NCBI GenBank assembly: GCA_027405735.1
Contig: JAPEHQ010000005.1
Coordinates: forward strand, 930,001 to 994,000
DNA from: Mucor racemosus
Lineage: Eukaryota; Mucoromycota; Mucoromycetes; Mucorales; Mucoraceae
Direction: 5' to 3'
Length of the DNA stretch: 64,000 nucleotides
Part shown: positions 22,232-33,007 of the stretch, in pieces
How positions within the stretch are numbered: position 1 is the stretch's first letter
How the letters are laid out: each line of letters opens with the position of its first letter
Notes under the pieces: generated by a model
Database searches by the model: none
Seen by the model: the letters and a program-made list of their open reading frames with translations, nothing else
What the model was told of the DNA's origin: nothing
Made by a program: the position numbers and the translations under genes

Positions 22232-25200
22232 TGCAATGTCTAGAAGTTAAAAAGAGGGGGTTTCTACACTTACAGATTTGTCGAAGTAATATCAGAATTG
22301 CAAAAATTTTCTTGTTTTCTGTGACTATGGTAATAACCTGTTCTAGTCACGGAAATTGGAGTTTCCTTTCAAATTGTGTTGATAATAGCAGTTGATTTTA
22401 TAAATATTTCTCTTTTTCCAGCACCATTATCATCATGTAGCGAAATATATTAGTACAATTTATGTACTTTAATTGTTAAATATATTTAATTTGGTGGTCT
22501 GCTTAACAGATAAACGATTTACTATTTGATTTTATGTCCAAGTATACCGGAGAACAAATGTTTTTGTTCTAATAATTTCGACTTTTTGAAACCTCTTTTA
22601 ATGTCGAATGTAGCGATCATTTTTTATTAATATTTTATAAGATAAAAAAATAGGTACATATTTTTGACATGCTAAGCTAATATTTCCGTGTTTGTATTCT
22701 GAAATTCCACTGCGTATAGCACTTGAAAAAATCCTTTGAAAAAGTGCCATTTTTACGCATTTTTGAACAAAACATGCTATATCTCGCGATATAATCGGTT
22801 TTGAGGCTTTGTTTTTTGCCCAATTGTTATATTTTGATTATGTCTGTTCTTGTATACCAAATTAACGAAAAAAGTTGGCGATGGATTTTTGATAAAAAAT
22901 CCTGGTTCCAACCTTACCATTGGTCGACCAAAACTTCAAATTGAGATAAAAATCAAGATATCTCAGCGAAAAATGGTGCTACAATTGTCCTTAGATATTC
23001 AAAATGACCGTAAAGAAAAGCTTCATCACTACAAACTTTGACATTTGCAACTCCCTATGAAAAAAGTATAAATTTTTGAGAAAAACCGTATTTCCTATTT
23101 TTAGTCGTAGCAAAAAATATTTGCAGAAATTTGCCAAATTTTAAAGCATGGCTAGATTAACAGCTCCAATATCTACCAGAAACTAATAATGAGCAGTAGC
23201 AACTTACTATATAATTTGTTAAAATATTTGCAAATTACTAATTTTTTGCCAAATTTCGATGAAAATGAATTCAATGGAACTCGATAATATTCAATCCCAG
23301 ACAGGCCTTTTTTTTTTTTTTTTTTTTTTAATTCATTGATAATTTTTAAAGAGTTTCTACTATAAATACTTCAATATAAAAACTTTTACGTATTAGCGAA
23401 AAGATATCATTAGCATGTGAAATAGTGTATAGTTTTTTTTTTTAAAAAAAAAGAATGTTAATCCATGAAATTGTTGGCATTTTATTGAATAACAGCATCA
23501 TTTTCAATGCCTTGATGTTGGTAAAAATCTGCAACTACTTGCAATCTCAACTTGATAATTATGCGTACTATTCTCTTTTGATGTAATATATACCATATGT
23601 AAAGTAATACCATCCATCGACTTTGATTATCTAGTCATTATAAGGTACAGTTGATATAGAATTAATGTGCGTGCTGTTAAAAATTCACATGCGATTGAAT
23701 AAAAGTATATGGGTATAATTGATTAAAGTTTCAAAGTATTCCTTATTCCTTCAATCACATTTTTAGGGATCCAAATGTATCATATTTACGTTTATTGAGT
23801 CGTAATAAGGACAAGAAACAACAAGAAATGGAAGGTTTTGGACAAATTCAATTTGGGTTAAAATTTGAATCGCATCTTTTTTAGAATCGTTTCTTAAGGT
23901 ACAAAACATCTGCGACATGAAAATTTCGATACAGTATTTAGAAATGTTTGAAATGATAGGTATAACGAGACATTTTATTTTTGAGATATCATTTGAAACA
24001 AAGCGATTTGGAAAACGCTGCATATTCAAATGCTTTGACACGCAATATTCGGTGGGTGAACTGACACAGTATTCTTGCCGTTAACAATGCTTCTTATTTT
24101 TTAATGCGGTAAATTTTATCTCTGCCAATGAAAGTTATTGTTCAAATGAGTTTATAATTTATTATAATAATATTTGAATGCTGATTTCATACATAGAGGT
24201 CCTAAAGTATAATACTGTCTGTTATAAAAAAAAAAGGGCAAATCGTGAAGAAAATCTTTGTTGTAAATTTATAGAATACTGCTTAATCCTATTCATGGAT
24301 TTGTAAACAATCCTTTCTTGTCTCTAAATACATCTATGAACATTAACTAACATTACTATGTACTTAGTAATGAAGTTGTAGATGGGATATATATGGGGGG
24401 TGTGCATTCTTCTATCAAATTCGATGAGATCATTTATAAAACCATTTTGACAAAATAATCGATGGCTATATTCCCAATTCAGCATGCTATATGCATAAAA
24501 TAGTGGCTTTAATAGATTTCGTTTTCTCTTAAAATGTAAAACTGCAACAATTCAGACTCTTGAAACTAACTGAACGATCTCTAGTTGTTGCTTCAATATA
24601 TGTTTATATACCGGAAATCTATTCCGGACGCACAAATTATAACATTCTCTCTTGGTTGATCTTTCTGAAAATCAATAGAATCAACAATTCTCTATATTAT
24701 TTCCTTCTAAATAACTAAAAAATGTGCAATAATTTTGCTTTTAATAGCATTGTTTCTTTTATGAAACTACAAACTTTGTTTCAGAGCGCCAATGAAAAAA
24801 AAAGGCATGACTATGGTTGAGTAATGTGTGAAAAGACGTTGGAATTTAGCACCACAAAGGAACAATAATTGCATCGCGTCATACGTTGGTCAGACCACTG
24901 TAATCGATGATTTGAATATCCCAGAGTCAAATGAAACCACAAAAAAAAAGGGTTTCTGATTCTTTTTAAATATTCAGGATTTCAATTGATTTTTTTATTA
25001 TATAACATTATTAAATTGAATAGTAAACAAATGAAACAAGTTATAGGTTAATTAGATGGATTTATGGTTTATTTTTATGCATTAAAATGTACCTGCAGGT
25101 CGAATTGAGATCTACATGTTTTTTTTTCAACTAGTCAATGTATACAAAGTTGACGTAGATCAGCATATTTATTACTGCTTTCGGATATTCAACGTATAGA

Positions 25201-25431
25201 AACGTTTCAAAGATTTTTTCTGACTCAATTATATCCATTCATATTGGTTTAAATGGTTCTTTTATTCATTATTTACAACTTCTCTTTCTGCTTTTTTTTT
25301 ATTTTTTTATTTTTTTATTTTTTTATTTTTTTATTTTTTTATTTTTTTATTTTTAATATAAGATTAAAATCTTTGAGAAAAAAGAAATTAGATCAAATAT
25401 CATCATATCAACATATAAAATATCAAATTTG
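22232..25431. other. Gene-poor intergenic region
   Basis: A 3.2-kb AT-rich stretch with homopolymers, including about 20 T at 23310-23330, and a repeat of A followed by T-runs at 25300-25353. ORFs here are short and lack coding character. The first part must carry the eL19 promoter. Nothing shared with the large repeat blocks was recognised. Confidence 0.5.
25300..25353. repeat. (ATTTTTTT)n octamer microsatellite
   Basis: About six and a half units of A plus seven T, ending about 80 bp before the proposed start of the phosphodiesterase gene. It therefore lies in the likely promoter or 5' UTR. Confidence 0.9.
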
Positions 25432-27557
25432 ATGATTGATTTCAATGTTATTTTTTTAAGTAACTCGACAGATGCAAATTTGGCCATTTTACAAAGTATA
25501 TTTCAAAATGGTATGAAAAAAAAAAAAAAAAAAAAAAAAAAATAATAGAAACATTAATGATTTCGAATAGTTCAAATCATGACAAATTCAAATGAAGCCA
25601 TGTTGTTTATCATGTCTAGGAATGATCAAAGTGTTCCTTGTATATTTTTAATTGATGTTGATCAACACTGGAATTTATTTGAAAAAATTTGTCAATCAAT
25701 TCAATATAATCCCTTGCTACATGTTGTGCCAATAGGTATGTAGTGTTAAATTCATTTTTATTTCATGTAATTTTTTTTTTATTTTTATTTTTATTTTTTT
25801 TTGATAGCTTGCTCTGAAAAAGATGACCCTAATTTAATGCTGGGATGTATTCAAATGGGCGCTTTTGATTTTATACTGAAGCCATTCCGGGAACCTGTTA
25901 TTAAGACCTTGTTTTTGGTATGTAGAAATACTTGAATTTGAGTGCATTTATATCAACATATAGTGGATAGAATCTATATAGAAACTATAAACCGCAATCA
26001 ACATCTACAGATACAGCCAATAAACCAAAACAATCCATTTTGATGCAATTTCAGGGCCGACTTGAGAAACTGTATTCAACTCAACATGATAACCATTGGT
26101 AAAGAACGTTTTAAACTGATTGAATGTGTGATTAAATATTAACACTTCTTTTTATACAAGGTTATCAGAAACTATAATAAACCAATATACCCCACAACCT
26201 ACCATAGAAGGAAGATTGGCAATGTCTTCACTTTCAAGGTAAATAAGTTTTATCTATCTAATCTTGTATCAAAATTATTCATCAGTGTATGCAGCGAAAG
26301 AAAATCATTCTTACAAGGCTTTATCGATGACTGGAACTTTTCTCCACTTCAATTAAACGAAATAGATCTTGTTTATTGCGTATTTTGCATGTTGGACCAA
26401 ACATTTCAAAGATTTTCGCAACTAAAATCACTTCAAATGACGAATGGTTTGTAGTTTAATACAACAGTTCCAGTAACACTTGTTAAATTAATTTACCCAA
26501 AAATAGATGCATTGTACGACTTGATTTTTGACGTTTGCAATTCGTATCACAACTCAAATCCATATCATAACTTTAGACATGCTGTAGATGTGATGCAATC
26601 TACATGGTATTTTTTGAATCTAATCATGTTTGAGAATCATCAAGTAGACAGCAGTATTGCACAATTATTAAGGCCTATCGATATACTAGCTATATTGATG
26701 GCAAGTTTAGGCCACGACGTCGGACACCCAGGGGTGAATAATGGTTTCATGGCAAGTTTTATTGTATTACTATCACATGAAAAAATATGGTATGTTAAAT
26801 TCTACAACATAGATCACTACTGCAACACCATTAGCTGTTTTATACAATGATAAATCTGTATTAGAAAGTTATCATTCGATGGCATTCTTTAATTTACTTC
26901 GCAAGCATTACTTCAAGGCTATGATTGATATTAAATCACATCCTGAATACAAGGGTAAGATTTCTAACGTGTATAATGATTTCTTTGTATTATTATCTAA
27001 TACGTAATGTAGATTTCCGTAAAATTATTGTGCAAAGTATTCTATGCACCGATATGAGTTGTCATCAAGAATATGTTGAAAGCTTCAAAGAACAAATCAA
27101 GCGTAAAAGATCCAATAATATTGATTTCACAAATGATGTTGCTAGAGAAAAAGAAAGAATGATACTTTGTAGTGTTATAATAAAATGTGCAGATATTAGT
27201 AATTGTGTAAGTATATTGAATGTGTAAATATCTGTCGTAGTTTACTAATAGTTGTATTTACAGGCAAGACCATTTGAGAACGCAAAAAGTTGGGCAATTA
27301 CACTAGCCGAGGAATTCTGCATGCAAGGGGATCTCGAACGAGAATTAGGAATTCCTTCTCTTGCAATCAATGAACGTGGTAAAGTAACTTTGGCTGATTT
27401 CCAACTTTCATTTATGAAAAATGTAGCGCTTGGTCTTTACCAAACAGTGAGTGAATTACTTCCTCCCTTGGATTTCTGTGCTAAAAGTATCTCTGATAAT
27501 ATCGAAATATGGATGTCTGTAAAACAGAAAACCATGATACCTTCCTCTTCTGCCTGA
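25432..27557 (+). CDS. Cyclic nucleotide phosphodiesterase (HD family) with N-terminal receiver-like domain
   Basis: Ten exons: 25432-25510, 25571-25735, 25808-25917, 25971-26098, 26161-26238, 26286-26446, 26507-26751, 26813-26954, 27013-27206 and 27264-27557. They give 531 aa. Residues 1-110 form a response-regulator fold: beta1 FNVIFLSNS, beta2 VQIMTNS, beta3 CIFLIDVD (Asp55), beta4 HVVPIAC and beta5 GAFDFILKPF (Lys106). The acidic pair after beta1 is missing, so it is probably an atypical receiver, as in animal PDE8. The catalytic HD domain has NPYHNFRHAVDVMQ, ASLGHDVGHPGVNN, ILCTDMSCHQ, IKCADISN and LADFQLSFM; the metal-binding His and Asp residues are intact. Degradation of cAMP is the likely role. 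The intron 26752-26812 uses a GC donor. A further upstream non-coding or coding exon cannot be excluded. Confidence 0.85.
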
Positions 27558-27665
27558 AAAGAATATTTATTTAACTTCTGTACAAATTCGTAACCCCCTG
27601 CTCCTTCTTTTTCTTTTTCTTTAAAAAAGCGCGTCCTTGACTCTTCCATCAAAATACAATAGTAA

Positions 27666-28232
27666 ATGACAAGTAGCTTCATATTAGATATTCTATCTCA
27701 TGTAAATAAAATTATTATATTTTCCATTACAACTAATACTCAATCATCGTAGACTCGTGAGATTGTTATAGCATGTACCTTTTTCACTTTAATTTACTTG
27801 CGATCAATACATATGATCTACTTTACAGCAAGTGCCATAGCTGCAACCGTGGTTGCCAAGATCCTTAAGAACGTAATTAAACAACCTCGTCCGTTGCCTA
27901 GCAACAAGAAAAAGGCCAAAAAAAGCTACGGTATGCCATCTTCCCATTCAACTGCCATCAGTTTCTTTACTAGTTATTTAACTTGTGTTGTACTTGTGTC
28001 ACCAACGATCCCGTACAAATATTTGTTGTTGATCATCTTTCATTGTTTTTCTTTATCTGTGATCTGGTCTCGTGTGCGGTTACAACATCACACGCAATCA
28101 CAAGTAGCAGCAGGTACATTATTAGGTGCTGTACTTGCTGTTTTTTCATTTATGTCATGGATCATTTACTTTTCAACACATTTACCCATTTTAGTACAAA
28201 ATATGGACATTTTGAAAAATATTTTAAATTGA
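27666..28232 (+). CDS. PAP2-family membrane phosphatase (dolichyl-diphosphatase-like)
   Basis: Two exons, 27666-27701 and 27753-28232, give 171 aa. The first exon encodes only 12 residues; its 51-bp intron has an ACTAAT branch-like word. The three PAP2 signature motifs are present: KNVIKQPRP, MPSSHS and SRVRLQHHTQSQ. They supply the Lys/Arg, Ser/His and Arg/His catalytic residues. Four or five hydrophobic segments flank them. The form of motifs 2 and 3 (YGMPSSHS, SRV..LHHT.SQ) resembles DOLPP1/CAX4, which recycles dolichyl diphosphate on the lumenal ER face. It is shorter than human DOLPP1 (238 aa), so a different lipid phosphate substrate is possible. It starts 108 bp after the phosphodiesterase stop codon and ends 67 bp from the convergent secreted-protein gene. 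Confidence 0.85.
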
Positions 28233-28299
28233 TAAATAAATCAGAATCGAAGAATATCGCTTTATTTAGTTGTTATACAAAATTGTATTATACATTAGT

Positions 28300-28753
28300 T
28301 TAATAATCAGGACAAGTTGGTTTGCCTAATAACGGACAACATGGATCAGGGGAATCTATCATAATTTTGTGTCAATATAAGCTAAAAAACTGTAAATAAA
28401 TGCGCTTACCTAAATAGCCACAAGATTGAGGACAATCCTTTGGGCATGGCTTCAACTTCATAGGGCAGGATCTTTTGCTGCAATCACTGCTCTTTTTCTT
28501 GTTCTTCTTTTTATTCTTATTCTTGTTCTTATGTGATCTTCTTTTTACTAGAAAGCTATTTGTGTGCAAATGTAAGTATACAAATTACTTGGAACATGAA
28601 GAAACAAAACACATACTTGGCTACATTTTTGCTGTGGCGATCAACGCTCGAAACAATCAATTCCAATGGATGAGACATTGCATCTGAAGATCCAATGAAG
28701 AATGCAGTAATAATAAACAAGAGGATGGCAGTTGCGAATACAGTAAATTTCAT
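28300..28753 (-). CDS. Small secreted cysteine-rich protein of unknown function
   Basis: Three exons on the minus strand: 28753-28617, 28555-28410 and 28355-28300. They give 112 aa with matching phases. A signal peptide is clear (MKFTVFATAILLFIITAFF, cleavage probably after GSSDA at residue 25). A middle section ends in a dibasic, Lys/Asn-rich stretch (VKRRSHKNKNKNKKKNKKK). The C-terminal 45 or so residues hold eight cysteines in the order C-x4-C-x5-C-x3-C-x3-C-x9-CC-x8-C with many prolines. No known family was recognised. The layout (signal, basic spacer, Cys module) suits a secreted peptide, possibly proteolytically processed at KRR; that is inference. Function could be wall-associated, defensive or communicative. 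Confidence 0.7.
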
Positions 28754-30532
28754 GTTGTTTTAACAGTCGAATAAATAAATGAGTGGATATAATATGTTAC
28801 AGATGAGTTTTTTTTTTTTTTTTCAAAAGAAAGAGGAATGAGGGAAATACAATGATTTTTCATGTCTTTATATACACAAGATGTGTATTTCATGATGTTT
28901 AAAATGACAAAAGAAAAGAGGAGAGGTTGATTATTTAGTGTTACATACGCTTTTTACTTTAGTATAAACTACAAAAATTCATGTACCCTTTTAAGCAGTG
29001 ATCTCTTCTGGTTTGTATTGCTTTTCTTGTAATAGTGAGAAATCTTTATATGAGATATAAAGAACATAAGGAATCCAGGAGTATATTATACCCAAAAAAA
29101 TCACAATTTAATTATTATGGAAGAGGAGAATTCATATAGTAGTAATAATGTGATTTCTCATCATTTATCCTATAATTATATAGTGTATAGCATGATGTTC
29201 GTTAAAAAATACAGGATTGTAATGCAAAACAAATGCTCTTTAAATCGCTTTTTCTGTATGAAATGACGTATATTATAGACTGTATAGAAACAGTTATACA
29301 ACCACATGTGGCCACTATTCATATAAATTACAGTAATACCTCCTTTATCATGAATACAACATACTAGATGTATTTCCCGCTAAAATATATATCACACAAT
29401 TGTAGCCTTGATTGAAATATATGCAACTAAAATAATACCCAGGCCAAGCAAGTATTTTACAGTTGAACAGTAAAATCATGATTTTGGCTAATTTAAACTG
29501 TTGAATTTTAAATGAGCTTTGTTTTTGTATTACTACGAAATCTATTCGGATGTACACTTGAGATATTAAAATCAAATAAAGACCATGTAATTGCCCGCTC
29601 AAATTATTTAAACGATTTTGTTTTTAATAAAAGGTAAATTAAACAAACTATTCAAACAAATTGTATCGGGTTTCAATCAGTAAATACAAGTAGAACGATA
29701 TTACGAAAAAAAAAAAAGGCAATGTAAAAGGCATAATCAATTGCCGCGCATGTTAAAAGTGTGGCCCCTTTCTTCTTGATGCTCAATAAATTGCATTATA
29801 AAACAGCAAGGTATATAACTTAATCTCTCAATTTTTCTCCTTCTTGATTTTGTACAACAACAACATCAATAACTGTTCTATAAATGAATACATACACACA
29901 CAAATCAAACAATTGCACCACCACATGTTATTTCTCTATTTGATAATGTATGTGGGTATTCATTTTAAGGAGTGGATTTACTTGTATATATGCCCAAAGC
30001 ATGAATAATTGAACACCGGTTTCTCCTGAAATCTGAGTGATTTTCAAGAAACTGTAATTTAGACATACAGCTATAATTTGTCATGAGTTATTTTCGATGT
30101 ACTCTCATTTTTCTTCAAGATGATGTTCTGCTATATATATATACATATGTATTGTACATGCTCGATGCATAAACTTATCATTATATACATTAGTGTCTAC
30201 TTGGCAGTCTTTTAAATGCATCTTTTGACAATAGCCACATATATGATAATATCATACTTACATATATGCAAAGGGTAAAGAAGCTATATGTAAGGAATAT
30301 ACGTAAAATACATATATAAACGTACGTGTGTTTTTGATAGCTTACATACAATATGTATAATCTGCGCAATTAATTCAGTGATATGTACTTGGAGGAATTG
30401 AATAATATGAAAGGCAAATATTTAAGCAGTATAATTCGTTTGCATTAAACTTTGTATTCAGAATAATAGCTGAAATTTGTGGCTTTTAACCTACTATACC
30501 ATTAGAGTCAGTTTATAATCCCATCCCTTTTT
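28754..30532. other. Gene-poor intergenic region
   Basis: 1.8 kb of AT-rich sequence with short T- and A-runs and TATA-like words. No gene or shared repeat was recognised. The first few hundred bases should carry the promoter of the secreted-protein gene. Confidence 0.45.
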
Positions 30533-31640
30533 TTTTTTCACTAAACAATACCAAGATAAAATTATATGCCAATGTACCTGAGATGTTCAGCTTTAATCCA
30601 AAAATGAGTATCCAAAAATATCCTATTTTTTGCAGTTGGTATTAATTTTACAATGCTAATGTTTCAGATTTTTTACGCGTATTTCACTGCTAAAAATTGA
30701 AAACTTTGAGGCTTCATATCTCTACGATAAATTAAGCTATACTAATACTTGTCAATAATAAAACTTACTTGTTTTGAAGCTTTCTATAACATATTCTAGT
30801 ATTAAAGAATTCTGAGCATCTTTATTTTTCTCTCATTTTTTTGGCATTTTTATAGTAGATTTCAAAATATTCATTAAATTGAGCAACGCTTTTTTTATAT
30901 TTATATTATCAACCTTGTTGAGCTCTATCAGATCCAATTTAGTTTCTTTCAAAATATTAATTTCTCGTGGAGATATTCTCAAAAATAGGAACAAAGAAAT
31001 ACCTTTGTTTCTAGCCTCAGTTTTCCCCTTGTATACCCTCATCCCAAATCCTGAATTTGAAATTTTTTGATAAAAAATCTCGTTTTCTCTACGAAAAATG
31101 CAGCTAGAAGGTTTAGCCATGGATCGATCGATAGATAACTGTTTCGTATATTTTTTTCATTACTTATATTTAAAATATTTTTATAAAAAGTGATGTGTAT
31201 CTACAAAAAACCTTCAAAACTTCATTTGCATTTTAAGCAAAATTTAATGTACAATGTAAGTCTAAATTTTGTTTAGATGGATGCAAAATCTAAAACTGTA
31301 CAAAAAACACTTAATACGCTAGTTCAGCTTACTTTGCAGCCCATGAGCTATTAAACGATTTTGTTTTTTGATCATTTTCTGATCGATTTCACAACAAATC
31401 AATTTTGGAACTCAATCACCATTGACCTTATGTTGTAATATGTCCCTATTATTTTGATTATCTCGACAAAAAATCAAGATTTTTTGTTGAAACAAAAAAT
31501 GCAGAGTAGCTTTTGGTTGAATCTATCTTTTGAATACAAAAAAGTAATATTTCAATTTCGGTGCAATTGATTTTAGATTAATTTTGGCCAATGTTAGGCC
31601 AACAGTAGTGCACTTATATTCTGGTAATAATCCTTTTATT
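30533..31640 (+). repeat. Dispersed repeat unit, solo diverged copy
   Basis: This 1.1-kb segment is collinear with 4060-5130 and 39665-40790, from CACTAAACAATACCAAG to GTGCACTTATATTCTGGTA, but more diverged. It has neither the outer end nor the G-run of the block copies. The minus-strand ORF 31120-30833 belongs to the same conserved ORF group but differs at its N-terminus. Confidence 0.8.
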
Positions 31641-31746
31641 ATATGCTTTTGATATCGTAGCTTCCTATTTTGACATATCAAATTATCCAGATTCTCCCTT
31701 GGATTTATGTGTTATGTGCTATGACAATAATACAGTATATCACAGG

Positions 31747-32109
31747 TAGGATTTCACAAACAACGCATCGTATTACGGTTAACCGAGTTTGACTGCTTTA
31801 ACGGGCCGTTTTTTATGCAAACTCGAATGAGGGTATTCGAGTTTCTTCTTTTCTTTTTTTGTTAGCTAAGCTCGAAAACAGGATTGAAAAAATACTTCAA
31901 GTTGTGAAACTGCCAAATATGCTATTATCAATTCATAATCTCATATTAACTTGACAATGTTGCTATTAACAGCCTCCTTAAGGCAAACCAATACTTGCTC
32001 CCACCCCGTTTTTTATCTGGGTTACAAAAGAACGGGCCGTTTTCCAACTCGAATCGAATGGCCGTTTCCGTTAAAACTCGATTCAAACTCGAATCGAAGC
32101 CCATTCCTA
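31747..32109. mobile_element. hAT-like non-autonomous element (MITE), second family
   Basis: The element is 363 bp, flanked by the 8-bp direct repeat ATCACAGG (31739-31746 and 32110-32117). It begins TAGGATTTCAC and ends ...GAAGCCCATTCCTA, so both termini read TAGGA inward. The interior carries scattered ACTCGAAT/ATTCGAG and ACGGGCCGTTTT words near both ends. This combination is the classic hAT form. It has no transposase; the ORF across its right half is incidental. Confidence 0.85.
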
Positions 32110-32117
32110 ATCACAGG

Positions 32118-33007
32118 TCTCACATCCAATGTCTCAGTCAATAATCAGTGTTATAGTAAATCAACAACATGGGTTCGCATTGACTTACATCATACTATTG
32201 GATAGTGAATTTTCGTAATAACTATAATAAATGCATATATATATTCTCTAGATGTATCATTAACAAAAGTGTGATATTTTAGTAAGATTATTTCTAAAGG
32301 CCCTTTTGACGTTTCATTATGAGATATTTAAGCCAAATATCCACAAGGCGGAACTTGTTCTTCCATATAGCAAGAAAAAGACATTTGAGATGATAATTAT
32401 TTTACCATTTGCTCCATTATGTACATCTTACCTGCCGTAAAAATCAGGCCAAAGCATGCACAGAAGCCGCTGAATAGTTATAAATATCCTTTTTCAAGGG
32501 GAACAATATACATATCACTGTATACATTACAACCTCTTGTTCTGTTGAATCTTCATTGAATTTTACCCACTTCTTGATATGGAATTGTGAATACGCAATG
32601 TATTCTCTTTGATAGGAAAGTTGGTTGTCTTAAATGCAAAGGGCAACATTTAATACATACTTTGTACCATATGATGAAGATTATTGCAATACATCTGAAA
32701 TATTTTAAAATGTGGTGGCATTTATTCATAAAATTTACAGTAAAATTAGATTTTTAGATATTTTATTTAATCGCTTAACAAAAGATAACTGATAAAACAA
32801 CTTAATAGTACATCTTCCAGCATGTGCGATGTATAATGATGGCTTTTTAATTTCAAGCAAAATCAAACGAAATTGAGCAAATGCAGCATTTTGAAAGTAG
32901 GGTGTACAAATCATATATTAAAAAATAAAATCTTGTAATCAACGATCAAATACATTACGTTTGTTATTTACAAGCATGTTTTGTTAAAGTTTATGTACAA
33001 AAATACA
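32118..33007. other. Intergenic, 3' of the WD40 gene
   Basis: About 0.9 kb of AT-rich sequence between the MITE and the stop codon of the large WD40 gene. No gene or repeat was recognised. Confidence 0.4.

Noticed and set aside
25579..25581. ATG at 25579 as the phosphodiesterase start
   Set aside because: It would remove beta1 and alpha1 of the receiver fold; the upstream exon 25432-25510 joins in phase and completes it.
28472..28570. Acceptor TCTAG at 28549-28548 for the second exon of the secreted protein
   Set aside because: It would shift the frame and lead to a stop; the acceptor at 28557-28556 keeps phase and gives a 61-bp intron.
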